A stretch of 64,000 nucleotides of DNA, taken from contig NZ_JBFUPW010000003.1 in the NCBI RefSeq assembly GCF_041360795.1, forward strand, positions 434,001 to 498,000, written 5' to 3'. The position numbers and the translations under genes were made by a program. Origin of the DNA: Arthrobacter_E sp041360795 (GTDB lineage: Bacteria > Actinomycetota > Actinomycetes > Actinomycetales > Micrococcaceae). This document shows, piece by piece, positions 9,083 through 17,360 of the stretch (within the stretch, counting starts at the first letter, position 1; each line of letters starts with the position of its first letter). Under the pieces are notes generated by a model. It made no database searches, was not told the origin of the DNA, and was given only the letters and a program-made list of their open reading frames with translations.

Positions 9083-9951
9083 CCATGCGGCTGGTGGCCA
9101 GTGACGTCGACGGCACCATCATGGGCCACGACGGCGTCATCACCACGCGCACGCGGAACGCCTTCGCCGCGGTGCGGGAGGCGGGGATCCAGGTCGTCTT
9201 CGTGACGGGCCGCCCTCCGCGCTGGCTGGGGCCCCTGGCCGAGCAGCTGGGCCATGACGGAACGGTCATCTGCTCCAACGGCGCCGTGGTCTGGGACATG
9301 GCCGGCGGCGTGCTCGTGAGCGCTGACGCCCTCCTGCGCGAGCAGGTGCTGCGCCTGCGCGGGGTCATCGAGGAGCTGCATCCCGAAGCGGGTTTCGCGG
9401 CCGAGTGCGTCAACGGGCTGCGGGTGGAGGAGAGCTTCATCAAGGCGCATGCCGGATCACGGCTCGCCGAGCTCGAGTTCGCGCCGCTGGCCGAGAGCCT
9501 CGGCGCGGAGGACCGGGTGGTGAAGTTCCTGGCCGTCTCGCCCGTGCTGAGCGCGGAGGAGTTCCATGCGCTCGTGGTCGAGGCCGTGGGTCCGCTGGCT
9601 CATGTGACCCACTCCGATGCGAGGTTCTCCCTCCTGGAGATCTCCGCGCCCGGCATCACGAAGGCCCACACCCTGGAACGCTATGCGGCGTCCCTCGGGA
9701 TCGACGCCTCCGAGGTGGTCGCATTCGGCGACATGCCCAATGACGTTCAGATGCTCGCGTGGGCGGGCGAGGGCTACGCGATGACGGGCGGGCACCCGGA
9801 GGCGCTCGCCTCGACCTCCTTCCGGGCGCCTTCCCTGGCCGACGACGGCGTGGCGCAGGTTCTCGAATCGAAGCTGGGCGGGATCCGTGTCCGGACGGCC
9901 GGCGCCTCGGGAGATATGCCGATAACGGCATCCATGGGAGGAGAAGCATGA
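9079..9951 (+). CDS. Cof-type HAD-IIB family hydrolase
   Basis: A 290-residue haloacid dehalogenase-superfamily phosphatase. Motif I is DVDGT at residues 9-13 and motif III/IV is GDMPND near 217-222, with a Cof-type cap between. It probably dephosphorylates sugar phosphates or similar metabolites. The GTG start overlaps the previous stop (GTGA); ATG at 9085 is an alternative. Its stop overlaps the glycerophosphodiesterase start (ATGA), so the three genes 8552-10742 are probably one operon. Confidence 0.9.
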   Translation: MTMRLVASDVDGTIMGHDGVITTRTRNAFAAVREAGIQVVFVTGRPPRWLGPLAEQLGHDGTVICSNGAVVWDMAGGVLVSADALLREQVLRLRGVIEELHPEAGFAAECVNGLRVEESFIKAHAGSRLAELEFAPLAESLGAEDRVVKFLAVSPVLSAEEFHALVVEAVGPLAHVTHSDARFSLLEISAPGITKAHTLERYAASLGIDASEVVAFGDMPNDVQMLAWAGEGYAMTGGHPEALASTSFRAPSLADDGVAQVLESKLGGIRVRTAGASGDMPITASMGGEA

Positions 9952-10742
9952 CCATCAAGGAATACTTCGCGAACCCTCGCGGGGCGGGCAAACCCCTGGT
10001 CCTCGCGCACCGGGGCTACTGCCGGGGCGCGCTGGACGGCGTGCGGCTCGAGGGACTGGAGAACACCCTCGAGTCCTTCCGCGCAGCCCAGGAACTCGGC
10101 GTCGCGCATCTCGAGACCGATGTCCGCCTCACCGCCGACGGCGAGATCATCTGCTTCCATGACCCCATCCTGGACCGGATCACGGACCGGACCGGCGCCG
10201 TCGACCGTCTGAGCTGGGAGGAGATCCGCCAGGCCAAGGTCCGCGGCAGGGTGCCGGTGGCACGGCTGGCCGATGTGGTGGATCTCCTGCCCCAGGCGCG
10301 GTTCAACATCGACGTGAAGGACGCCGCCGCGGCCCAGCCGCTCGCGGCGCTCATCGAGGAGAAGAATCTCCAGAACCGCGTCCTGGTGGCCTCATTCTCC
10401 GATGGCAGTCGCAAGGCCGTCACGAGCCGCGTGGCCTGGCCGGTCGCCGGCTCGGCCGGGCAGGCGACGACGGCCGCGTTCGTGCTGGGCCGCTTCCTGC
10501 CGGAGAAGTTCGCCGCGGCCCTGGTGTCCGACGTGGACGCCTTCCAGGTGCCCGAGAACTTCGGCAAGGTCCCGGTGGTCACTCAGGACTTCGTGGACCG
10601 CGCCCACGCCTTGGGCAAGCAGGTCCACGTCTGGACCGTGAACGAGGAGGCGGACATGCGCCGACTCCTGGACCTCGGCGTCGACGGGATCGTGACCGAC
10701 CGCCCGGACCTCGCGCTCCGCGTGGTGGACGAACGCTTCTGA
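9948..10742 (+). CDS. Glycerophosphodiester phosphodiesterase
   Basis: A 264-residue GDPD TIM-barrel enzyme that hydrolyses glycerophosphodiesters to glycerol-3-phosphate and an alcohol. Conserved elements are LAHRGY near residue 20, LETDV near 54 (metal-binding Glu and Asp) and the catalytic CFHDP near 69. No signal peptide is visible, so it is intracellular. I chose the ATG at 9948 because GGGAGGAG sits just upstream and it forms an ATGA overlap with the HAD gene; the frame remains open further upstream but only inside that gene. Confidence 0.92.
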   Translation: MTIKEYFANPRGAGKPLVLAHRGYCRGALDGVRLEGLENTLESFRAAQELGVAHLETDVRLTADGEIICFHDPILDRITDRTGAVDRLSWEEIRQAKVRGRVPVARLADVVDLLPQARFNIDVKDAAAAQPLAALIEEKNLQNRVLVASFSDGSRKAVTSRVAWPVAGSAGQATTAAFVLGRFLPEKFAAALVSDVDAFQVPENFGKVPVVTQDFVDRAHALGKQVHVWTVNEEADMRRLLDLGVDGIVTDRPDLALRVVDERF

Positions 10743-10757
10743 CGCCCTGCTCCTTCG

Positions 10758-10847
10758 CCCCTCCCCATCGGCTGCTCCACAGATGTCGCTTCTGAGCCCC
10801 TTGGGGGCCTCGAATGACATCCTGTGGAGCAGTCGATGAGGGGTGGG
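10758..10847. repeat. Intergenic palindrome, family A, copy 1
   Basis: A long imperfect inverted repeat between two convergent genes. The left arm contains CTGCTCCACAGATGTC and the right arm reads GACATCCTGTGGAGCAG, with C-rich outer ends. The loop itself holds a smaller GAGCCCC/GGGGGCCTC hairpin. The same arm sequences recur at 41128-41210, so it is a dispersed repeat rather than just a terminator. Confidence 0.8.
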
Positions 10848-10870
10848 GTCACACTCCGGAGAGGGGTGGC

Positions 10871-11806
10871 TCAGGAGTAGACCGCGGCACTGCCGTAGAG
10901 CTCCCGGGTGAACGAGGAGATCACCGTGGAGTAGTTCCCGGCCCGCAGGTCGTAGGTGACGTACACCCCGTACCCGTCGGTCTTGGTGCGCTGGGCGAAG
11001 GACTTCATGGTGCTCGTGGACGTGTTGTTGAGGTCCACCGCCGCGGCGCCGAGCTTTGACGGGCCCATGCCGTCGATGACCGGGGCGTCGTAGCTGCCGT
11101 AGTACGGGTTCCAGGCGTAATCCACCATGTCGCCTACGCGGAGGCCGCCGTAGGACAGGTGATCCGCGGCCGGGCCGATGTTGTAGAAGGTGATGAGCTT
11201 GCCCGGCAGGCGATTCCGGAGGGACTTCACTAGGTACACGAAGGACCAGTCGTTCGGCTGGGAGGTGCCGTTCTTGCCGTACTCGGCCCACTCGTCGTCG
11301 AAGTCGATGCCGTCCAAGCCGTAGCGCGTCACGGTGTCGGCGAGGCTCGCCGCGAACCGGTCCGCCGCGGCTTCGTCCGGGAAGTTGGCGAAGCCGGCGC
11401 CCTGGTGGTTGCCGAGCACGGACAGGATGACCTTGATGCCCTTCTGCTGGAGCGGCCTGATGGTGGTGGCCGCGTTGTCCAGCACCGCCTGGACCTGCGG
11501 GTTGCAGTAGAAGACGGCGTTGGTTCCGTCGTAGTTGATGTTGGCGGCGAAGATCACGGCCAGGTCGAAGGCATTGGCTCCAGAGCCGGCCAGGGTGTAG
11601 CGGCCGACGTTGCTGATGCTGTTGCTGTTGACCTCGATGTAGGCCACGCTCTTGATCCGGCCCGCGGTGGTGGCTCCGGTGGCCGCGCCGGCCGCCGTCG
11701 CGCCGCCGAGCCCGGCGGCTCCGAGGAGAGCGGCCCCGCCCAGGCCGCGCAGCAGTGCGCGGCGGGGGAAGGGGGAGTGCTGGGGGGTGTTGCTGGGTGT
11801 CGTCAT
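10871..11806 (-). CDS. Secreted endo-beta-N-acetylglucosaminidase, GH18 EndoH type
   Basis: A 311-residue protein. The N-terminus has a Tat-type signal (PRRALLRGLGG followed by an Ala/Gly-rich hydrophobic stretch to about residue 45). The mature part matches the EndoH branch of GH18: LDGIDFDDEWAEYG contains the DxxDxDxE catalytic motif with the acid Glu near residue 171. EndoH-type enzymes cut the chitobiose core of high-mannose N-glycans, leaving one GlcNAc on the protein. The ATG at 11806 is used because AAGGA lies 7 nt upstream; the TTG at 11812 is too close to it. It is divergent from the GH92 mannosidase and shares operator-bearing DNA with it. Confidence 0.9.
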   Translation of the reverse strand: MTTPSNTPQHSPFPRRALLRGLGGAALLGAAGLGGATAAGAATGATTAGRIKSVAYIEVNSNSISNVGRYTLAGSGANAFDLAVIFAANINYDGTNAVFYCNPQVQAVLDNAATTIRPLQQKGIKVILSVLGNHQGAGFANFPDEAAADRFAASLADTVTRYGLDGIDFDDEWAEYGKNGTSQPNDWSFVYLVKSLRNRLPGKLITFYNIGPAADHLSYGGLRVGDMVDYAWNPYYGSYDAPVIDGMGPSKLGAAAVDLNNTSTSTMKSFAQRTKTDGYGVYVTYDLRAGNYSTVISSFTRELYGSAAVYS

Positions 11807-11920
11807 GGACAAGTCCTTAGGTCGATCCGGTAGGAAGGGTGATCCGTGAGGGATGAAGGGTCTTGCATCGCTGGTCCCGGTCGACGTCGGCCGGGAACCC
11901 CAGTGGGAGAAACTCTTGAT

Positions 11921-11938
11921 GACTAAACCGTTATAGTC
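11921..11938. promoter_or_regulatory. LacI-family operator, site 1 (endoH side)
   Basis: On the minus strand this reads GACTATAACGGTTTAGTC, a near-palindrome centred on CG as is typical for LacI repressors. It is preceded by TT, so a TTGACT possible -35 is embedded in it on the endoH strand. It matches 16 of 18 bases of the site at 21540-21557 beside lacI. Confidence 0.72.
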
Positions 11939-11944
11939 AAGAGG

Positions 11945-11982
11945 TTGACCCGACTAAACCCCGCGATATAGCGGTTTAGTCG
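11945..11982. promoter_or_regulatory. GH92 promoter with LacI-family operator, site 2
   Basis: TTGACC at 11945 and TATAGC at 11967 (16-bp spacer) form a plausible plus-strand promoter for the mannosidase gene. CGATATAGCGGTTTAGTC at 11964-11981 covers the -10 and matches 14 of 18 bases of site 1. A second half-site, GACTAAACC, lies at 11952, so CGACTAAACC and GGTTTAGTCG form an extra inverted repeat. Confidence 0.62.
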
Positions 11983-12003
11983 CGGCCTCGATAGCATCTG
12001 GGC

Positions 12004-15000
12004 ATGGTCTCTCCCTCGTCCCCGTCGGGCCCGGAACGCACTTACAACTCCCTCCCTGGCGTGGGGCTCGACTCGCCCGCCGCCCGGGCTCTCCACGGTC
12101 AGGAGCTGCCCGGGTCCGGTCAGCCGCGCCGCAATCGGGAGGCCCCGGAGCAGGCGGGGTCGGAGTCGGTCCCGCCCCGCGAGATCGACGCCGGACTGCT
12201 GGTTGGTCACGTCATCCGGGCGGGCGAGGAGCTCGTCTACGACTGGTTCCCGGAGGCCGGGCCGACCTTCGCCACCCGCTGGACCGCCACCGCCTTCGCC
12301 CTCGATCTGGAGTTCGACGACGGCGGCACCCTCTCCGCGGTCCTGGCCCCGGACAGCGCGGGAACCCCGATGCTGCCGTGCGCGCAGGGTGCGTCCCTGC
12401 GCCACGCGGTGGACCAGTGGAACCGCCAGGTGGTGCCCCTCGACGCGTTCGCGGGCCGCCGCATCCGCCGGGTCCTGTTCCGGCTCCTCGCGCCCGAGAC
12501 CAGCACGGTCTGGCTCGACGGCTTGCGCCTCCGGACCCGTGACGAGCCGGGCGGTGAGCTCCTGGACCGCGTCCTCACCACGCGCGGCAGCCATTCGAGC
12601 GATCGATTCTCCCGCGGCAACACGGCGCCTCTCGTGGGTCTCCCGCACGGCGGCGTCTTCGGCCTGCCCATGACGGACGCCGCCGCCGGGAACTGGCCCT
12701 ACGCCTATCACGCCCACAACGTGCTCCCGGAGAACCGCCCGGCGCTCCAGGCGTTCGCGACGTCCCATCTGCCGAGTCCGTGGATCGGCGACCGCGGCGT
12801 CTTCGAGCTCATGCCGAGCCTCGACGCGGAACCCGACCCGGACCGCCACGCCCGCGCCATGACCTTCAGCCACGCCGCGGAGGAGCCCCGCGCCCACGAA
12901 TACCGCGTCACCTTCGACAACGGCCTGCGCGCCGCCATGACCGCGGGCGAGTTCGCGCTGGGCCTCCGCTTCGCCGCGGACACCCCCGTCCGCTCGCTCA
13001 TCGTGGACCACCTGGGTGGCGCGCGGGACGTCGTGTTCCGTCAGGAGGAGGGCGCCTCCGTGCTGGAACTCACCCTCGACGACGGCCCCGGCCGCCTCCC
13101 GCACCACGTCCACGTCCGTTTCCCGGCCGGTTCCTCGGCGTTCCTCACGGGGGCCACGGCGCCGGGTGCCGACACCGCGGTGGACGCCCACGGCGCCGGA
13201 GGCCGGCTGAGCGGGCACGTTCGGCTCGCGGGGGAGGGCGCCGTCGTCGTCGAGGTCCTGGTGGGCATCTCGACCGTCAGCGCCGAGCAGGCGGCGGAGA
13301 ATCTCCGCGCCGCCGGGGACTACGACGCGATGCTCGCCGCGGCGGAGGCCGCCTGGCGGGAGTCGCTGGGCGTCCTCGCGGTGGAGGGCGTCTCGGCGGA
13401 GCAGGAGCGCGCCCTGTTCTCGGACCTGTACCGCCTGTTCCTGTACCCGAACCGGCACGACGAGCAGACGGCCGACGGACGCCGGCTCTACCGGAGTCCC
13501 GTGGATGGCCAGGTCCGTCCCGGCGTCTTCGGCGCGAACAACGGCTTCTGGGATACCTATCGGACGTGCTGGCCGCTGCTCGGGCTGCTCTCGCCGGACC
13601 GAGCCGCGCTTCTGGCGGACAGTTTCGTGCAGCACTTCCGGGACTCCGGGTGGACCAGCCGCTGGAGCGCGCCGGGCCCGGTGGACTCGATGACCGGGAC
13701 CACGACGGACACCGTCTTCGCGGACCTCGTGACCTCGGGCGTGACCGGCTGGGACGTGCCGGCCGCCTACGAATCCGCCCTGGTCAACGCCACGGTGCCC
13801 GCGCCCCGGCCCGAGGTCGGACGGAAGGGGCTGAGCGACGGACGGTTCCGCGGGTTCATCTCCACGGACGTCCACGAGGGCCTCTCCTGGACACTCGACA
13901 ACGCCATCAACGACTGGGGCGCCGCCGTCCTGGCCGGGTGGCTCGCGGAGCAGGAGGAGGTCGGGCCGCGTCGCGACCGGTTGCAGACGGAGGCCGAGTA
14001 CTTCGCACGCCGCGCGCTGGGATACCGGAACGTGTTCCACCGCGAGCTCGGTTTCTTCGTCGGCAGGACGCCCGACGGCGCGTGGCGCGTCACCGAGGCC
14101 GCCTACGACCCCGATGTGTGGGGCTACGACTACACCGAGACGAACGGCTGGGGCACTGCGTTCACCGCACCGCACGACGGCGCCGGTCTCGCGGCGCTGC
14201 ACGGCGGCGAGGACGGGCTGAGCGTCGCGCTGGATGCCTTCTTCGCCCGCCCCGAGACCGCCGCGGAGGAGCTGTGCGGCTCTTATGGCTTCGTGATCCA
14301 TGAGCAGACCGAGGCCCGCGACGTCCGGATGGGCATGCTGGGGCTGTCCAATCAGCCGGCGCATCACATCCCGTACATGTACTGCTTCGCCGGCCGGCAC
14401 GACGCCGCGCACCGCCTCGTCACCGCCGCGCGGGACCGGCTCTTCAGCGGTTCCGAGATCGGCCAGGGCTTCCCCGGCGACGAGGACAACGGCGAGATGT
14501 CCGGCTGGCACCTGCTGGCCAGCCTGGGGCTTTACCCGCTCGTGCCGGGATCCGGACGGCTCATCCTGACGCCACCGCTCGCGCCGAGGGCGGTGCTGCG
14601 CCCGCTGGGCGGCGCGGAGCTGGTCATCACGGCGGAGGGCGCCGGTAAGCCGTACATCGAATCGGTCCGTTTCAACGGGCAGCCGTGGGGGCGGATCGAC
14701 ATCCCGCGGAGCCTGCTGGCGGGCGGGGGTCATCTCGAGTTCGTGCTCTCCGACGTGCCGCGCGGCTGGGCGGCGGACTCCCGGCCGTGGTCCGTGAGTG
14801 GCGAGGCGCCGCATGACGTCCTCGGCGCCGCGGTGCCCGGTCTGGTGCTGCCGGACCGGCCGTGGCGGGACCTCCTGGCCGTGGCCGAAGAGAGTGTCAC
14901 GGACGACCGCGGTGCCCGGCCGGTGGACCTTGCCGCCGGAGAAACGGTGTTCGCCCCGCTCACGGCCGCATCCAAGCTGCCCGGGCTCTACACGGTCACC

Positions 15001-15222
15001 CTCGACCAGCCGCAGGAGGCCTCTTGGCGGCTGGAGGCCCTCGACGTCGCGGGCGAATGGCACCTCCTGGATCACCGCGAGGACGAGTTCTTCCAGCGGT
15101 CCGGGCAGCTTCGCCCCTTCCGCCCGCACGACGACGGCGCCGGCCGCGCCGCACTCTTCAACGCCGTGCGCTTCACGGCGCTGAGTCCGCTGCGGCTCGT
15201 GCAGCTGGAGGTCCTGGCGTAG
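12004..15222 (+). CDS. GH92 family alpha-mannosidase
   Basis: A 1072-residue enzyme. Residues about 60-260 form the N-terminal beta-sandwich; the catalytic (alpha/alpha)6 domain follows, with NNGFWDTYRTCWPLL near 514-528 and the signature GDEDNGEMSGW near 825-835, which includes the catalytic acid Glu. A C-terminal galactose-binding-like extension runs from about 960. GH92 enzymes are calcium-dependent exo-alpha-mannosidases, commonly alpha-1,2 on high-mannose N-glycans. No signal peptide or membrane segment is present, so this copy is probably cytoplasmic, unlike many GH92 proteins. It is divergent from endoH under shared LacI-type operators. Confidence 0.9.
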   Translation: MVSPSSPSGPERTYNSLPGVGLDSPAARALHGQELPGSGQPRRNREAPEQAGSESVPPREIDAGLLVGHVIRAGEELVYDWFPEAGPTFATRWTATAFALDLEFDDGGTLSAVLAPDSAGTPMLPCAQGASLRHAVDQWNRQVVPLDAFAGRRIRRVLFRLLAPETSTVWLDGLRLRTRDEPGGELLDRVLTTRGSHSSDRFSRGNTAPLVGLPHGGVFGLPMTDAAAGNWPYAYHAHNVLPENRPALQAFATSHLPSPWIGDRGVFELMPSLDAEPDPDRHARAMTFSHAAEEPRAHEYRVTFDNGLRAAMTAGEFALGLRFAADTPVRSLIVDHLGGARDVVFRQEEGASVLELTLDDGPGRLPHHVHVRFPAGSSAFLTGATAPGADTAVDAHGAGGRLSGHVRLAGEGAVVVEVLVGISTVSAEQAAENLRAAGDYDAMLAAAEAAWRESLGVLAVEGVSAEQERALFSDLYRLFLYPNRHDEQTADGRRLYRSPVDGQVRPGVFGANNGFWDTYRTCWPLLGLLSPDRAALLADSFVQHFRDSGWTSRWSAPGPVDSMTGTTTDTVFADLVTSGVTGWDVPAAYESALVNATVPAPRPEVGRKGLSDGRFRGFISTDVHEGLSWTLDNAINDWGAAVLAGWLAEQEEVGPRRDRLQTEAEYFARRALGYRNVFHRELGFFVGRTPDGAWRVTEAAYDPDVWGYDYTETNGWGTAFTAPHDGAGLAALHGGEDGLSVALDAFFARPETAAEELCGSYGFVIHEQTEARDVRMGMLGLSNQPAHHIPYMYCFAGRHDAAHRLVTAARDRLFSGSEIGQGFPGDEDNGEMSGWHLLASLGLYPLVPGSGRLILTPPLAPRAVLRPLGGAELVITAEGAGKPYIESVRFNGQPWGRIDIPRSLLAGGGHLEFVLSDVPRGWAADSRPWSVSGEAPHDVLGAAVPGLVLPDRPWRDLLAVAEESVTDDRGARPVDLAAGETVFAPLTAASKLPGLYTVTLDQPQEASWRLEALDVAGEWHLLDHREDEFFQRSGQLRPFRPHDDGAGRAALFNAVRFTALSPLRLVQLEVLA

Positions 15223-15265
15223 GGGGTGCCGGAGTCGGGAACCCGCCGATTCCGCTGCCGAGGCC

Positions 15266-15317
15266 GTGAGTCCGCTACATCCTGTAGCGGACTCACGCCT
15301 CCGATAGCGGACTCAGC
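15266..15317. repeat. Intergenic palindrome, family B, copy 1
   Basis: Perfect 14-bp arms (GTGAGTCCGCTACA and its complement) with a 3-nt loop at 15266-15296, plus a third half-unit TAGCGGACTCAG ending at 15316. It lies between the convergent GH92 and Lrp genes. The unit TGAGTCCGCTA recurs at 18725-18797. Confidence 0.82.
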
Positions 15318-15867
15318 GGAGGCCCGTGCGTTCCGTCCCGCCCGGGCGTCCCGGGCGTCCCGACAGCCCAGCGGGCCCCGTGGCGCCTCTTGGTCCCGCG
15401 AGTTCCGGAACCGTGGAAGTCCCCGGGTGCTGCTCGAAGATGATCTGGCTCTCCGTCCGGCCGAGGTCCGGGTCCGACCCGAGATGGAGCTTGATGAAGT
15501 CGCGGAGGGCCGGCACGTTCTCACAGGCGATGTGGAGCACGAAATCGTGGTCTCCGCCGATCAGATAGATGCGCTGAACTCCGGGAATCGACCGGAGGCG
15601 GTTTGCGACAACGGGCAGGCGGTTGCGGACCGTGCTGTGCACACTGACGAAGATCATCGCCTCGACGCCGGTCCCGACCGCCTCCGGGTCGATGTCCGCG
15701 TGATAGCCGCGGATGACGCCCGCCTCTTCGAGAGCCCGCACGCGGCCGTGGCAGGTGGAGCGGGGGAGTCCCACCCGGGCAGCGAGCTCCTTGTTGGACA
15801 GTCGCCCGTCACGGCTGAGTTCGGCGAGGATCCTGCGGTCCGCCGCGGAGAGCTGAATTCGGTTCAC
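15313..15867 (-). CDS. Lrp/AsnC family transcriptional regulator
   Basis: A 184-residue regulator. An N-terminal winged helix-turn-helix (about residues 8-50, with LSNKELAARVGLPRSTCHGRV) is followed by the RAM ligand-binding domain (about 65-145, with GGDHDFVLH). The last ~35 residues are a low-complexity Gly/Pro/Arg tail not usual for the family. The GTG start has AAAGG upstream. It is divergent from the kynureninase gene, so it probably controls it, like the Lrp-family KynR of proteobacteria. Its 3' end runs into the family-B palindrome. Confidence 0.9.
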   Translation of the reverse strand: MNRIQLSAADRRILAELSRDGRLSNKELAARVGLPRSTCHGRVRALEEAGVIRGYHADIDPEAVGTGVEAMIFVSVHSTVRNRLPVVANRLRSIPGVQRIYLIGGDHDFVLHIACENVPALRDFIKLHLGSDPDLGRTESQIIFEQHPGTSTVPELAGPRGATGPAGLSGRPGRPGGTERTGLR

Positions 15868-15926
15868 GGAACCGCCTTTCGTCAGAGCAGGGATTCGACG
15901 CTGAAACGCCTCACGGAACGAATTAT

Positions 15927-15944
15927 GAATTCTGTCCGGAATTC
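15927..15944. promoter_or_regulatory. Candidate Lrp-type operator between the regulator and kynureninase genes
   Basis: Two GAATTC hexamers are separated by TGTCCG (GAATTCTGTCCGGAATTC), inside an AT-rich patch of otherwise GC-rich DNA. The spacing and the divergent setting suit a regulator site for both genes. Confidence 0.45.
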
Positions 15945-16049
15945 TAGAAGCGAATCCGGAGGATTGCGAGACTTGATCAGTACAGGATGAATCTGCGACC
16001 CACAGTACAGGCGGTTCGCGCCAGGATTCGCACGAGGAGTGGAGTGGCA

Positions 16050-17321
16050 GTGGAGCGTGAGTGGACCGGCGAGATCACCCGGGACGACTGTGAGAGGGCG
16101 GACCGCGCGGACGCGATGGCGCCGTTCCGTGAGGAGTTCGACCTGCCGGATGGGGTGATCTATCTCGACGGCAACTCCCTGGGCGTCCTGCCCCGGGGCG
16201 CCGCCGAACGCTGCTCCGCCGTGCTGAAGGACGAATGGGGCACCGATCTCATCGGCAGCTGGAACAAGAACCACTGGTTCGGGCTTCCTTCCCGGATCGG
16301 GGAGAAGATCGGCCGTCTGATCGGCGGCGGGGACGGCGGCTGCGTCGCCACCGACACCACCTCGGTGAACCTCTACAAGGTGCTCGGCGCGGCGCTCAGG
16401 CTGCAAGCGGAGGACGCGCCCGGGCGGCGGGTCATCGTCTCCGAGCGGGAGAACTTCCCCACGGACCTTTACATCGTCTCGGGCCTCATCGACGTCCTGG
16501 ACAAGGGCTACGAGCTGCGGCTGATCGACGGGCCGGAAGACCTGGACGGTGCGCTGGGAGCCGACGTCGCCGTCGTGCTCCTCACGCAGGTCAACTACCG
16601 GAGCGGCGCGCTCTGGGACATGCGGGCGACGACGGCGCGCATCCACGAGGCGGGTGCGCTCGCGGTGTGGGATCTGTGCCATTCGGCGGGCGCCGTCCCG
16701 CTCTCCGTGGCGGACTCCGGCGCCGACTTCGCGGTCGGCTGCACCTACAAGTATCTCAATGGAGGGCCCGGTTCACCCGCGTTCCTGTGGGTCGCCGCGA
16801 GGCACCTGGCCCGGGCGGAATCGCCGCTGACCGGCTGGTGGGGTCATGCGGAGCCGTTCACGATGGCCCCGGAGTATGCGCCGGCGCCCGGCATCGGCCG
16901 CTTCCTGGTGGGCACCCAGCCGATCCTGTCCCTGGCGACGATGGAGGTCGGCGTCGACCTTGCGCTCCGGGTCGACCAGGAGGAACTGCGCCGCAAGTCG
17001 CTGGCGCTCACGTCGCTCTTCATCGACCTGGTGGAACAGCGGCTTCCCGGACATCCTCTGACCCTCATCACCCCACGGGAGGAGGAACGGCGTGGAAGCC
17101 ACGTCTCGTTCCGGCACCCCGATGGCTACGCCGTCATGAAGGCTCTGATCGCCCTGGGAGTGGTGGGGGACTATCGCGAGCCCGAGGTCCTGCGCTTCGG
17201 GATCACCCCGCTGTACCTGCGCCACGTGGACGTCTGGGATGCGGTGGAGGTCCTGCGCCGGGTCCTGGATGAGGAACTGTGGAGGTCTCCGGAGTTCCAG
17301 CTGAAGGATGCGGTGACCTGA
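16050..17321 (+). CDS. kynU: Kynureninase
   Basis: A PLP-dependent fold-type I hydrolase of about 423 residues that splits kynurenine to anthranilate and alanine. YLDGNSLGVLP near residue 34-44 is the kynureninase N-terminal signature. The PLP lysine is in CTYKYLNGGPG near residue 234, and a C-terminal SHVSFRHPDGY follows. I used the GTG at 16050 because GAGGAG and GGAG precede it at proper spacing; an ATG at 15987 has no ribosome site and would add 21 residues. No tryptophan dioxygenase or formamidase gene is adjacent. Confidence 0.92.
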   Translation: MEREWTGEITRDDCERADRADAMAPFREEFDLPDGVIYLDGNSLGVLPRGAAERCSAVLKDEWGTDLIGSWNKNHWFGLPSRIGEKIGRLIGGGDGGCVATDTTSVNLYKVLGAALRLQAEDAPGRRVIVSERENFPTDLYIVSGLIDVLDKGYELRLIDGPEDLDGALGADVAVVLLTQVNYRSGALWDMRATTARIHEAGALAVWDLCHSAGAVPLSVADSGADFAVGCTYKYLNGGPGSPAFLWVAARHLARAESPLTGWWGHAEPFTMAPEYAPAPGIGRFLVGTQPILSLATMEVGVDLALRVDQEELRRKSLALTSLFIDLVEQRLPGHPLTLITPREEERRGSHVSFRHPDGYAVMKALIALGVVGDYREPEVLRFGITPLYLRHVDVWDAVEVLRRVLDEELWRSPEFQLKDAVT

Positions 17322-17360
17322 GGGCCCGGCGCCCGGGCCCGGCGCGCCTGGGGCAAAGCC

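Noticed and set aside
11923..15129. A 1068-codon open frame antisense to the GH92 gene
   Set aside because: It has low-complexity Arg/Gly/Glu-rich composition with no motif, and is a by-product of GC-rich codon use opposite a well-supported gene.
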